From: Candidatus Anaerostipes excrementavium
Lineage (GTDB): Bacteria; Bacillota; Clostridia; Lachnospirales; Lachnospiraceae
Length of the DNA stretch: 51,304 nt
Direction: 5' to 3'
Assembly (NCBI GenBank): GCA_019114985.1
Contig: DXEM01000025.1
Coordinates: 1 to 51,304 of the forward strand
A model generated the notes under the pieces. That model saw only the letters and a program-made list of their open reading frames with translations, had not been told where the DNA came from and did no database searches. Made by a program: the position numbers and the translations under genes. Shown here piece after piece: positions 30,902 through 39,897 of this stretch (position 1 is its first letter; each line of letters opens with the position of its first letter).

Positions 30902-31465
30902 CTACGGTCTTCGGTTCTTTTGTAAAATAGGTTTTACTTGCATCTTTTGAAACTCTTCTCTGCCGAGGACAGAAGACAATACACTGATATATTCCTGATA
31001 TGTAAGGTCTCCTTCCGGCACCAAAAGTTCAAAATCCGTATCGTAAGCATTGACAAACAAGTTCGTCTCTTTCAATCCATTCCTTAGATAAAATCTTTTT
31101 CTGTTGGCTCGCTGCTCTGCATTCGGTGCAGACGCATCCTGTTTTTCAATTTCCAGGATCAATTTTTTCCCGCGAAATCGATCCATAATCTTTTGGATTC
31201 CTTTGCTTCCATATCCGCCGCTCCGTTTTTCCGGAAGAATTGCATAATAATCCAAGATCGCCAGATCCCCTGCCAGCATATTAATATTCAATCCTATCAA
31301 CTCATTTTTTTCCATCAAAGATAAGATTTCCATTCTTCCTGCCTGCTCTAATTTCCGCATAGATTCAAATGGCTTCTTCTCCTTAGATGGAAATGCTTCC
31401 TCATACAAATTCCTCAAACGATTTGCTGTTTCTTCTCCCAAATCATCAAATCGTATCAGATCCAT
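30902..31465 (-). CDS. GNAT family N-acetyltransferase
   Basis: A 187-residue protein with the GNAT pattern: AILDYYAILPEKRSGGYGSKGIQ gives beta-4 and the acetyl-CoA pyrophosphate loop (KRSGGYGSK), and RKRFYLRNGLKETNLFV the beta-5 to beta-7 end. Members with NRKRFYLRNGLKET act on varied small substrates; the substrate is unknown here. The ATG at 31465 has GAGGAG ten bases upstream; a TTG three codons earlier is too close to it. Lies 30 bases after the hydrolase gene and may be the last gene of that operon. Confidence 0.85.
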   Translation of the reverse strand: MDLIRFDDLGEETANRLRNLYEEAFPSKEKKPFESMRKLEQAGRMEILSLMEKNELIGLNINMLAGDLAILDYYAILPEKRSGGYGSKGIQKIMDRFRGKKLILEIEKQDASAPNAEQRANRKRFYLRNGLKETNLFVNAYDTDFELLVPEGDLTYQEYISVLSSVLGREEFQKMQVKPILQKNRRP

Positions 31466-31495
31466 GCTATCCAAACTCCTCTTTCTATCAAATTT

Positions 31496-32032
31496 TTATG
31501 ACTGTACCTCAATCTGGCACACCTTCATGGCTTCCAATGCATTATTATGACTTTCCGGAGTCACCCCTGCACAGCATGACGCATCTACCGTGATCTTTGC
31601 CTCCGGCAGTACAGATTTCAAAATCATCGCATTAGAAATCACACAGATATCTGTGCAGACACCAATCATCTCGATTGTACATTCCTCCGCACCGCATTCT
31701 GCTGCCAGCAAGTCTCCCAATTCTTTGGAACCGAATGCGCCTTTTTTACAAAAATCATGGACTTCTGCCTGAGTTTCTGCCAAAGCCTGCAGAATCTCAC
31801 CATTCAGTCCCCAGCCATCTTCTCCGTAAATACAGTGGGTCACCGGAAGATTCCTGCCTTCCTGGGTCGTCAAATAATCTTCCCCATGGGTATCCAAGGT
31901 TCCGTAGATATCTCCTTTAAAATTCCGGATCTTGTCTGCCACATTTTCGACGATCTCCTGGGCTTCTTTCGTGCCAAGAGCGCCGTCGATAAAATCGTTC
32001 TGCATATCGACTACAATTAAAATATGTTTCAT
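31496..32032 (-). CDS. Isochorismatase-fold cysteine hydrolase, possibly nicotinamidase
   Basis: A 178-residue protein with the catalytic triad of the family: Asp9 (VVDMQNDF), Lys97 (CKKGAFGS) and Cys130 (GVCTDICVIS). Relatives deaminate nicotinamide to nicotinic acid or hydrolyse related amides. The metal-binding region is DTHGEDY, in the position of the DxHxxxH motif, with only one clear His visible and a second further on (THC). Starts within an ATGA overlap with the YqeY gene, so the two are coupled. Nicotinamidase is the likeliest activity but others in the superfamily cannot be excluded. Confidence 0.85.
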   Translation of the reverse strand: MKHILIVVDMQNDFIDGALGTKEAQEIVENVADKIRNFKGDIYGTLDTHGEDYLTTQEGRNLPVTHCIYGEDGWGLNGEILQALAETQAEVHDFCKKGAFGSKELGDLLAAECGAEECTIEMIGVCTDICVISNAMILKSVLPEAKITVDASCCAGVTPESHNNALEAMKVCQIEVQS

Positions 32033-32475
32033 TGAAGTTTTTCTCCTACCAGCTGATTGACCAGTTTCCCATCTGCCTTTCCTTTGACTCTAGGCATCAG
32101 ATTTTTCATGACATTTCCTTTATCCTTCATCGTCGGAGCATCAATTCCAAGCTCGGATAATACAGCGTCGATCTCTGCCCTAATCTGTTCTTCATTCATC
32201 TGCTCCGGTGCAAATTCTTCCAAGACCGCAAGTCTTGCTTTGCACTCATCAATGATGTCTGTACGATCAGCCGGACAGGAATCCATTGTCTCTTTTGTCT
32301 GCTTGATCTCCTTTGCGATAATTCCGTTTTCCTCAGCCTCTGTCAGTTCTTCTCTCTTATCAATCTGGGCGTTTTTCAACGCTGTAAGCAGCATAGAAAG
32401 AGCATTTTTCCTTTCTTTATCCTTATTCTTCATCGCTGCTATCATTTCTTTGCGAATTACATCGATCATCCTCAT
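32029..32475 (-). CDS. yqeY: GatB/YqeY domain protein
   Basis: A 148-residue protein matching stand-alone YqeY proteins in full length: MIDVIRKEMIAAMKNKDKER, MLLTALKNAQIDKREELTEA, LAVLEEFAPEQMNEEQIRAE and MKDKGNVMKNLMPRVKGKAD. The domain also forms the tail of GatB, where it contacts tRNA; the free protein's role is not well defined. GGAGGAAAG precedes the ATG at 32475. Confidence 0.92.
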   Translation of the reverse strand: MRMIDVIRKEMIAAMKNKDKERKNALSMLLTALKNAQIDKREELTEAEENGIIAKEIKQTKETMDSCPADRTDIIDECKARLAVLEEFAPEQMNEEQIRAEIDAVLSELGIDAPTMKDKGNVMKNLMPRVKGKADGKLVNQLVGEKLQ

Positions 32476-32539
32476 CGTATCTTTCCTCCTCTTTGCAAAT
32501 CTGCTGTTGTGCTTATCTTATCACACACACAAAAGTTCT

Positions 32540-33148
32540 TCAAATCTCCCAGGAATACATGGCTCCCTCCAGATCCCGCCTTGGGCTTCCTACCAGCCAA
32601 ACATCTTTATATCTGCGTATCTCTTTCATATCCCCTCCTGGAATCTTATAAAAGCTTTTATCTTGGAAAACATAGACATAAAGCGGGTCTTTTTTCTCTT
32701 TTTGCTCCACGATTTCGCCCGCATCCACATAGGCACTTCCAATATCCAGACGTTTTCCCTGTACAGAACAAACAGACGTCTGCTCATAGACGTCGATCCC
32801 TTCTGTCATAAACAAAAACAGTTTCACCGGATGGACCCATAAACAATCTTCGGAAATGATCTCCATTTCACACGGAATTCCTCTGCCTAAAATATAATCT
32901 CGAATCCGATGCAGATTCCTGCGTTCTTCGATATCCCGCGCGCGAAGAATTCCCATTCCTCCAAGCTCCGGCATCTGCGAAATGATCTTTTCTTCCAGCA
33001 TCATCACCGCAGCTCCCTGCTTCTGGCGAAAATGGGCCTCCACCGCATTCTGTAAAGTTGCTCCCAGATATAAAACGTCACATTTCTTATCCCTTTTTAA
33101 AATCGGATAGGATGGGAAATCTATTTTTTCCTGCCAAATAGAATGCAT
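32540..33148 (-). CDS. Hypothetical protein, possibly a decayed FAD oxidoreductase N-terminus
   Basis: A protein of 202 residues with no firm family. The beginning (MHSIWQEKIDFPSYPILKRD then KCDVLYLGATLQNAVEAHF) resembles the N-terminus of YhfW-type FAD-dependent oxidoreductases, which start SIW-x-FP-x-L and continue DVLIIGGGIAG; here the glycine-rich nucleotide loop is lost and the protein is far too short. The rest (MMLEEKIISQMPELGGMGIL, YVDAGEI) is compatible with that idea but not decisive. AGAGAGG lies nine bases before the ATG. Nothing indicates a membrane segment. Lies upstream of yqeY in the same direction. Confidence 0.65.
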   Translation of the reverse strand: MHSIWQEKIDFPSYPILKRDKKCDVLYLGATLQNAVEAHFRQKQGAAVMMLEEKIISQMPELGGMGILRARDIEERRNLHRIRDYILGRGIPCEMEIISEDCLWVHPVKLFLFMTEGIDVYEQTSVCSVQGKRLDIGSAYVDAGEIVEQKEKKDPLYVYVFQDKSFYKIPGGDMKEIRRYKDVWLVGSPRRDLEGAMYSWEI

Positions 33149-33217
33149 GCATACTGCCTCTCTTTCTTTTCCCTTAAATTCCTAAGAGATAGTATCTGCA
33201 TCTTTCACGGCCATATT

Positions 33218-33637
33218 CTAGAAATCAAAAAGATTCAGTCCGATCTCCTCATCAAACTTCCGATCTACCGTTCCATCGATCTCTGTCAGAACCAATTCGC
33301 CGGTTCCGCTGATCACCGCTTCCTGCAAATGACCTCCAAAGACATTTCCCTGTTCATCCGCAGCACTGATATGGAAGTGTACATAAGTTTCTCCATTCAT
33401 CGTATTAATGTTTCCGCCAATGGATACGACCTCAAGATCTCCCTCCCAGGTATGTCCTTTAAATACTTTTTCTTTTGTATCAAACACACCTGCCGTTACT
33501 TTTCCAACGGCTCCGATTCCCGTCAGATAAGCTAACTTTATATTCTCCTTATCCGCGATTTTCTTTAAGCTTTCGACGATCTCTTCGCCTCGATCCAATC
33601 GGATCACATATTGATTCTTAAATTTCCGATAATCCAT
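33218..33637 (-). CDS. PPC (DUF296) domain protein
   Basis: A 139-residue protein that is almost exactly one PPC domain: YVIRLDRGEEIVESLKKIAD, AYLTGIGAVGKVTAGVFD, EVVSIGGNINTMNGETYVHF and HISAADEQGNVFGGHLQEAV. The histidines in HFH and GGHL are the usual metal ligands. Plant members are AT-hook DNA-binding proteins, while bacterial single-domain forms are trimers of uncertain role, sometimes annotated as DNA-binding. GGAGGAAG lies before the ATG. Confidence 0.88.
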   Translation of the reverse strand: MDYRKFKNQYVIRLDRGEEIVESLKKIADKENIKLAYLTGIGAVGKVTAGVFDTKEKVFKGHTWEGDLEVVSIGGNINTMNGETYVHFHISAADEQGNVFGGHLQEAVISGTGELVLTEIDGTVDRKFDEEIGLNLFDF

Positions 33638-33666
33638 TTTCTTCCTCCTTGCAAGCCGGTTAAAAT

Positions 33667-35634
33667 CTATTCCGCTGTAATTGCTGTCCTTCTCCGATCA
33701 TAGGCTTTCTGCTCGTAGTACCGCATCTTTTTTATGTACATTTTTTTCTCTGCTGCCTTCACCAGTTCGGACATGGATACAACATCTGTTTCGCACTGTA
33801 TTCCTACTGAGATATGATAATCTTTTTCTGACAATACCGCCGATAACTTCTCTTCCAACACTTCCATCTCGGCCATATCTGCTCCCGGCTTAAATACAAC
33901 GAACTCATCACCGCCGATGCGATATATATACTCTCCTCTAAACTGTTTCACAATCTCCTGTGCCACTGTCTGCAGCATGATATCTCCTTGTTCATGCCCT
34001 TCTGTATTGTTCTTCTCATGCAGACCATTCACATCAATATAGATGCATGTCAGAGCTTCTCTATATTCTGCATAGAGCTTAGGCAGATCCCATTCATAAC
34101 GATTCCGATTAAAAAGTCCGGTAAGAACATCTCTGTCCCTCTGCTTTCTGATTGCGTTAAAGCTGCTCAGATTATGGCAAAACATACCAAAGCTAAATTT
34201 CATAGTTTTCATCAGTGTGATTGCATCTTTGTCTTTCACATTAAATCCTGCCATAATGCCGCAAATCTTTCCGTCTGTATCTTTTAACGGAACTGCCATC
34301 AGACTATGAATCTTCGGCGAAATATTTTCCCCGAATATTTTCTCAACGGCAGATCTGCTAAATAAAACCAATTCCTTATGATTTTGTTTAAAATACTGTG
34401 CCATAATATGAATGTACTGCTCCTCGTCCCTCTTAGCCACAGATGCACTCTTCTCTGTATTTTCTTCCGAGATTCCTTCCTTTTCCCAGTAAAATGAAAT
34501 ATGCCCTCCGGATGGAACAAAAGCCCATAGTGTCACTCGTTCTGCTAAAATAATATTCCCGGCTTTATGAAGTGCCTCCGTAATATTTTGCTGCTTATGA
34601 TGTGCATTGAACAGCTTCCTTTCCACATCATACATGTCATTCAGAGTTTCCAGCTGACGCTGTTTATCCTCTGTCGTTTTCCGTACAAATCGAAGCATCC
34701 ACAGAAAATATCCAATAAAACAGATTGCCTCAAACAACATAAAAAAATTTAAAACCTTTCGAATCCCGTCTGATCCTTCAAAGACAACACTTTCCGGCAC
34801 AGACAGCGCAATTCTCCATTCATTGATTTCCATAGGCTGGTAATAAAAATAAAGATACCCCCCGATTGTTTTGGAAGTAAACACCGCATATCCACTGTCT
34901 CCGTTAAGAATTCCTTGTTTTACCTGGTCAGATTCATATCCTGACGCCGGATCTCGCCCTTTTAAATTCCTTATATTTCTATCCTTGCCTGAATGCCATG
35001 TGTCCATCAGGAAATCTCCACTGTCCCCATCTATAATATATAAAGCCGCCTTCCCGCCGTAAGGGTGCAGATTCATCTTTTCTGCCAGATTCGAAATGTC
35101 AGCCACACCTCTCAATATAGCAACTACCTGAGAATCTCTATACACCGGTACACACTGCCGCACAATATATTTCTCACTGTCCTCCGTATCTGTCTCACGA
35201 TCAGTAATATAACTCCCTTTTTTCGCTTCCTCCTCAAAGGATACCTCTTCTTCCGTCTCCAGACGCTCTCCCCCTTTGCCCAGCACCGTATTATCCGGAA
35301 GAAGGAGCTCAATCTTGGTTATCATTCCGACATCCGAGCAGGAATCCAATAACTTCCATAATTTTTCCGAGTGCATATCATCATATGTGGCAACTACCGT
35401 TGCCAGCGTTTTTAAGGTTTCCTCATCACTTTTTGCATACATTTCAATCGTATCCGCCAAACCATCTGCTTCTTCATAAAGACGATCAAAACTTTTTTCT
35501 TCTTCCTTTTGATTAATATAATTTATTACAGCAAAAGATACCGCCACGATCAGAATGATCATTACGCCTGTTACCAGCATGGAACTGCCCCAGCGGAATT
35601 TATTTCTCTGTTTTCTGTTCTTCCATATTCTCAT
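33667..35634 (-). CDS. Membrane diguanylate cyclase with extracellular Cache-type sensor
   Basis: A protein of 655 residues. A first membrane helix (about 18-42, MLVTGVMIILIVAVSFAVIN) is followed by an extracellular domain (about 45-290) of Cache type with CVPVYRDSQVVAILRGVADI and YLYFYYQPMEINEWRIALSV, a second helix (about 297-317), a GAF-like region (about 345-480) and a GGDEF domain (about 500-640) with RDVLTGLFNRNRYEWDL and the intact RIGGDEFVVF. It should make cyclic di-GMP from GTP on sensing an external ligand. The residues eight to five before GGDEF are FRGE, so the usual RxxD inhibitory site is absent. The ATG at 35634 has only a weak ribosome site. Confidence 0.9.
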   Translation of the reverse strand: MRIWKNRKQRNKFRWGSSMLVTGVMIILIVAVSFAVINYINQKEEEKSFDRLYEEADGLADTIEMYAKSDEETLKTLATVVATYDDMHSEKLWKLLDSCSDVGMITKIELLLPDNTVLGKGGERLETEEEVSFEEEAKKGSYITDRETDTEDSEKYIVRQCVPVYRDSQVVAILRGVADISNLAEKMNLHPYGGKAALYIIDGDSGDFLMDTWHSGKDRNIRNLKGRDPASGYESDQVKQGILNGDSGYAVFTSKTIGGYLYFYYQPMEINEWRIALSVPESVVFEGSDGIRKVLNFFMLFEAICFIGYFLWMLRFVRKTTEDKQRQLETLNDMYDVERKLFNAHHKQQNITEALHKAGNIILAERVTLWAFVPSGGHISFYWEKEGISEENTEKSASVAKRDEEQYIHIMAQYFKQNHKELVLFSRSAVEKIFGENISPKIHSLMAVPLKDTDGKICGIMAGFNVKDKDAITLMKTMKFSFGMFCHNLSSFNAIRKQRDRDVLTGLFNRNRYEWDLPKLYAEYREALTCIYIDVNGLHEKNNTEGHEQGDIMLQTVAQEIVKQFRGEYIYRIGGDEFVVFKPGADMAEMEVLEEKLSAVLSEKDYHISVGIQCETDVVSMSELVKAAEKKMYIKKMRYYEQKAYDRRRTAITAE

Positions 35635-35779
35635 AAACACACTGCTTTCTCAAAATAAAATCGATTCGTAAATTCATGTCTGCTAATAATAGATTTCTTT
35701 TATTAAAAATTCTAATATACTTCATTATACGCCTAGAATTTTCTATCCACAAGTGCTTTTCCATTCCTTTAAAAACAGC

Positions 35780-35810
35780 AAAACTGCCGGCAGATTAGAT
35801 CCGCCGGCAG
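35780..35810 (-). terminator. Terminator of the six-gene DUF6603 operon
   Basis: CTGCCGGC (35784-35791) and GCCGGCAG (35803-35810) form an eight-pair GC-rich stem with an 11-base loop, then TTTTG on the minus strand. It lies 15 bases after the last gene and closes the operon. Confidence 0.8.
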
Positions 35811-35825
35811 AAATCATTTATTCTT

Positions 35826-38315
35826 TTACTGCTTCTTTTTCAGTTTCTTCATTTCCTCGATCAAAGCCCTTATCTCTTCCTCAATTGGATTGGGCTCTTT
35901 CTCCTGCGGCTCATTCTGTGCATAGAAATCTCCGGACCAGTATCCGTTTGCTTCCAGGTAATTTCCACAATCCTCATCTTCAAAAATAAAGTTGTAAACA
36001 TAATCTTCGTATGGTTCCTCAATCACTTCTGTTATTTCGGCAGTACCGTTTGGCATCATCAGTCTGTCACCCGGTTTTAATGCTCTTGCGGTCACTCTTT
36101 TGCCTTTCCAATGATTTTCGTCATATACTTTCATTGCATGCCCTCCGGAAACTCTAATGCTATTTCCGTCGGCCGTCATAATTTTAAATATGGTCGGGTC
36201 CATTCCTTTTAATATATCTTTTACCTCGAGAATTCTATCTCCGAATACTGGAATTCTGTCTTTGATCCTGATTTCATTCGCCCGTTTGCAGCTTCCGTCT
36301 TCTGTGCGAATAAGCGTTTCTTTTGCATAACATCCCCAATAAATTACGATTGGCGGAATATAGACGTTGACCTTCCCTTCTGTACTGATATAATATTCAT
36401 TTCCTTCCGGCACTTCATCGTCGCTGATGATAGAAATATAATATCTGTCATTTGTTCTTCCCACCCGCGGTTCATGCTCAACGTTCAGAACAAATCCGCC
36501 ATTCAAATAGCATTTATGAGAACTGTCATCCAGAAATCCGCCTGAAATATCGCAATCCCAATCATAAGGACTGATACCGGAATCATTCGGATATTCCATA
36601 TTAAAATCTGCACAATTTGAACCAGCATCAAATTTGATGTCTCCATGCTCATTTAGGATTCCGCCCAGCTCCTCGATCTTTGTATTGTTATGGAACGCTG
36701 CCACACAGCTCCTGCCGCTTGAAATATTGTAATCAAGGTAAAACGGCTGATACTTACTCTCGCCGTCTACATAGGAGTCAATCGTCGCATTGAGGACTTT
36801 CTTTTCTGTCTTATGGAAGGTGATTTTCCCGGAGATTGGAAGAATGGTACGCAGTTTTCCTCCCTGAAACTTATTATGAAAGTAATAACCGTTCTCATCA
36901 TAATAATCCGCATCAGAATATACCTGAGATGAGCTAGGCGTCCTTCCATACAGGAAAATAATATTCCCCGCTTTTTTGCTATGCTGCCAATGAGGATTTG
37001 TAAGCTCTATCTTATCAATATAAGATTCCTGTTCTGTATTGTCAAAACGGAACAGGCTTTCGGCCAGCTCCGCATAAGTGATGGAGCCATCCTGGTTTTC
37101 GTAAGTTACATCCGCTGTCAATTTAAATTCCCTTCCGTTGAGTTTTTCTGCCGGAAATACATCGGTTTTGATCTTATTCAGCGTATGCATAACATCCCCT
37201 TCTCCATATAGGGAATTATTATAAATCACTTCCTTTGTCTTTTCGTCTTTTATCTTAACCGTGACTTGATATGCGACCGGAACCGGAAGATTCGGACTTT
37301 CCTGATACGAGATAATATTGGTAGATGAGTTTGCATAAGACAAACTAATATCGGCAAACATCCGGTAAAAATTATACACCTTATTTTGTCCTTCTCTTGC
37401 CGCTCTGTTTTTTTCACTCTTAGATACACCTCCGACTCCAACCCGGTCGACCTGTGTAATGTTTCCGTATACTTTTACCTCTTCCTCTCCGCAGTCATTG
37501 GTATTCCTAATTTTAGCTTTTTGTCTTGTTTTCAGCGCTGCATTCCATATATGCGGATATTTTTTCAGCTCATTTTCGCCGCCATGGTTTTGAATGAATC
37601 TCCTGAAGTCTCCGGCATCCGCAAAATTTAATGTACGGGCGCCTGTCCTTAGATCTTCCTGAGATTCTTCGATAACCTCATTATCATTCATCGTACATCC
37701 TCCATCCGGATGATGAATCGTGATCACGGCATCTTTCCCCTGTGGACCGCCGTCTCCTCCGTCTCCAAACTTCCCGCCGGCAGTTCCTTTCTGTCCGCAT
37801 TCTCCGCCTGTTCCGCATCCGCCTGTACTGATTCCGCCGCTTCCGCCTTTTCCTCCGATTCCCCCTTGGAAGGAATAAACATATGCATAGCTTGTTGATT
37901 CCGGATCTTTTCTTTCATAAGTGAAATCTACTTTAGCTCCGTCGCCGCCTGCTCCTCCGTTGCCGCCTCTGCCGCCGTCTGTTCCTTCTTTTCCTTTGCC
38001 TCCTCTGCCCCCATTGCCGCCGGAAGCTTTGATGTGAATATCTCCCACCAGATCGGATACAATGATTTTGACATTTCCTCCGGCTTCGCCGTCTGTTCCG
38101 TTCTCTCCCGAACCATAGGCTCCGTCCTTGCCATCTGCTCCGGTTACTAAAATATCGAAATCACGATGTCCCGGATATTCCTTATGATTGATCAGACAAT
38201 CAATTCGAAGTTCTTTCAGAGTATTTGGAACTACGATACATCCGCTTTCTCTTAACTCGACACATTCCAGATTTTTTTCGATCTCAACCATATCTGTAAT
38301 TACTTTTTTCTCCAT
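35826..38315 (-). CDS. Glycine-rich collagen-like protein with C-terminal Hint domain
   Basis: An 829-residue protein with no recognised function. Residues 59-80, 98-128 and 150-195 are glycine-rich blocks (GADGKDGAYGSG, GGNGGRGGKGKEG, GGIGGKGGSGG) separated by short beta-like strands (NVKIIVSDLVGDIHIKA, AKVDFTYERK). Residues about 330-655 look beta-rich. Residues about 661-801 form a Hint (hedgehog/intein) domain: Cys662 in GCYAKETLIRTEDG, His726 in RVSGGHAMKV, LKPGDRLMMPNG, and the closing NYLEANGYWSGDFYAQN; a 28-residue Glu/Lys tail follows. The Hint part may cleave the chain or attach it to another molecule. ATG at 38315 has AAGGAGGG. Last gene of the operon, 13 bases after the previous one. 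No signal peptide. Confidence 0.85.
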   Translation of the reverse strand: MEKKVITDMVEIEKNLECVELRESGCIVVPNTLKELRIDCLINHKEYPGHRDFDILVTGADGKDGAYGSGENGTDGEAGGNVKIIVSDLVGDIHIKASGGNGGRGGKGKEGTDGGRGGNGGAGGDGAKVDFTYERKDPESTSYAYVYSFQGGIGGKGGSGGISTGGCGTGGECGQKGTAGGKFGDGGDGGPQGKDAVITIHHPDGGCTMNDNEVIEESQEDLRTGARTLNFADAGDFRRFIQNHGGENELKKYPHIWNAALKTRQKAKIRNTNDCGEEEVKVYGNITQVDRVGVGGVSKSEKNRAAREGQNKVYNFYRMFADISLSYANSSTNIISYQESPNLPVPVAYQVTVKIKDEKTKEVIYNNSLYGEGDVMHTLNKIKTDVFPAEKLNGREFKLTADVTYENQDGSITYAELAESLFRFDNTEQESYIDKIELTNPHWQHSKKAGNIIFLYGRTPSSSQVYSDADYYDENGYYFHNKFQGGKLRTILPISGKITFHKTEKKVLNATIDSYVDGESKYQPFYLDYNISSGRSCVAAFHNNTKIEELGGILNEHGDIKFDAGSNCADFNMEYPNDSGISPYDWDCDISGGFLDDSSHKCYLNGGFVLNVEHEPRVGRTNDRYYISIISDDEVPEGNEYYISTEGKVNVYIPPIVIYWGCYAKETLIRTEDGSCKRANEIRIKDRIPVFGDRILEVKDILKGMDPTIFKIMTADGNSIRVSGGHAMKVYDENHWKGKRVTARALKPGDRLMMPNGTAEITEVIEEPYEDYVYNFIFEDEDCGNYLEANGYWSGDFYAQNEPQEKEPNPIEEEIRALIEEMKKLKKKQ

Positions 38316-38328
38316 ATCAGAACCCTCC

Positions 38329-39897
38329 TTAAAATTGATATTCCCAGACAGAAGTTCCTTCCTCTGTCCAAAATGCAGCTGCCATCGTCTGCTCATCCAC
38401 TGCTCCTGCCACAGGATGCGTTCCCGCCTGAAAATCAGGGAAGAAGTGCGTATCCGTAAATTTCTCCCTGTCGCTTACCTCAAACACATATCCATTCAAA
38501 ACAATATAGACTGCATTGGTCTTGACCAGATAAATGTTATCGTCTTTGACGCCCGGGCATTCAAATATATTATTTTTATAATCATCTTCCATATCATAGA
38601 AAAATACCCAGTCATTATCGTACAGAACCGCAGCGCATCCCTTGGCTCCATTTGACAAAACGTCCATTGCCCTGATTTTCGTCCCTTTCGGCTTTTTTAA
38701 ATATCTGCCATTCATCCATTTGCCTCCGATTAGATCAAAGAAGCCAATGTCTTCTTCGGACGCGAGCACAATAACCGGCGGATTGCCTGCGGAAAGTATC
38801 ACATGGGCAGAAATCAGTCCTTCTGCATCATCTTCATACTTTTTCCATGATTTTTCTCCAAAATCCATTTCACAGTAAGTCACACGATCACTGCTTACAT
38901 AACATACGCAAAACTTCTGCTCAGAGAAAGAAGAAGAATAGAACTTAAATCTTTGGGGCGGGCAGGGATTCACAGAATAGATCTTCCACGTTTTCAAATC
39001 CTGACTGATATACAAATCAGGGTGAATGTAAAGAAAGTAATCGCCCCCATAGCTTTCATAAAATTTGTAACGTCCGAATTCATCTGTCTGCGGGAAATTT
39101 TTCGTCCCTGTTTTCTGTTTCCAAAGCGTACGATATACATACAGTTCTTTTGTAATGGAACAGAAATCATTGTACGCCGTTAATGTGAATTTTTTATCCT
39201 TATCTATTTTGGTAATATACGGAGGAAGATTGGCGGCCAACGCTCCGTGTTCATCATATAAAAAGGCAGATGCTTTTTCATTTTCTTGTATTTCCCATGA
39301 TATATACGCTGTATCCCCTTTATGTACCGCACTCACAGGATGAAGCAGATCCTCCTGCGTATAGGCTCCAAATCTTTCAATATACACGGCAAATCCTCTT
39401 TCCAGACGAATCTGATATGAAATCCTGCTGTCAAGGTCAGGAAAGAAATAATCGAAATCATCCACATAGACCTGAAGGGTAATCGGGCTCCCCGTATCCG
39501 GTATTTCCGTAAAAGCACACTTATCCGAAAGCTGAAATCCCACAGAAAAATCGGCAGCAAGAGCATCGGCAGCTGTGATGATTACCGCACAACGTTCTTC
39601 CGTATCCCTGAACCTTCCGTAGGAAATACTCCAATCCATATCTCCATTGGAGTGGAACATTTTAAAAAAAGCATCCAACTGAATCTCTTGTGTCCCATCG
39701 TTTTTAAAAAGCTGTTCAAAACCTTTGATATAAATCGTCGGATAAGCCTCACCGCCCTTCTTCTCGTACATCTTCTTATCCTCTTTTTCCACCGAGTCTT
39801 TATAAATTGTAAAATAGAAATCATTTTTTACAATATACTCTCTGGGATCATTGGAAAAAAACACTTTTTCAGGTATCCTAACGCTTATTCCTTCCAT
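38329..39897 (-). CDS. Unknown 522-residue beta-rich protein, part of DUF6603 operon
   Basis: Not assigned to a family. The N-terminal 240 residues look like beta-sandwich segments, including GFAVYIERFGAYTQED and an Ig-like stretch (AYISWEIQENEKASAFLYDE then YITKIDKDKKFTLTAYNDF) typical of fibronectin/Ig domains in bacterial surface or tail proteins. Residues about 255-520 carry repeated strand-turn-strand units (YFLYIHPDLYISQDLKTWKI, CAAVLYDNDWVFFYDMEDDY, GTSVWEYQF), suggesting a beta-propeller with sialidase-like S-x-D-x-x-x-W turns. ATG at 39897 follows GAGGTG; the start overlaps the preceding gene by 20 bases. No signal peptide or membrane helix. Confidence 0.8.
   Translation of the reverse strand: MEGISVRIPEKVFFSNDPREYIVKNDFYFTIYKDSVEKEDKKMYEKKGGEAYPTIYIKGFEQLFKNDGTQEIQLDAFFKMFHSNGDMDWSISYGRFRDTEERCAVIITAADALAADFSVGFQLSDKCAFTEIPDTGSPITLQVYVDDFDYFFPDLDSRISYQIRLERGFAVYIERFGAYTQEDLLHPVSAVHKGDTAYISWEIQENEKASAFLYDEHGALAANLPPYITKIDKDKKFTLTAYNDFCSITKELYVYRTLWKQKTGTKNFPQTDEFGRYKFYESYGGDYFLYIHPDLYISQDLKTWKIYSVNPCPPQRFKFYSSSFSEQKFCVCYVSSDRVTYCEMDFGEKSWKKYEDDAEGLISAHVILSAGNPPVIVLASEEDIGFFDLIGGKWMNGRYLKKPKGTKIRAMDVLSNGAKGCAAVLYDNDWVFFYDMEDDYKNNIFECPGVKDDNIYLVKTNAVYIVLNGYVFEVSDREKFTDTHFFPDFQAGTHPVAGAVDEQTMAAAFWTEEGTSVWEYQF

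Noticed and set aside
37700-38130. Repetitive DNA that might be mistaken for a CRISPR array or minisatellite
   Set aside because: The repeats are irregular GGN triplets encoding Gly-rich blocks, without fixed-length repeats and spacers.
37724-38134. Open frames opposite and in shifted frame within the glycine-rich blocks
   Set aside because: They are products of the repetitive GGN codons; no ribosome site, and the Hint-protein frame is intact throughout.
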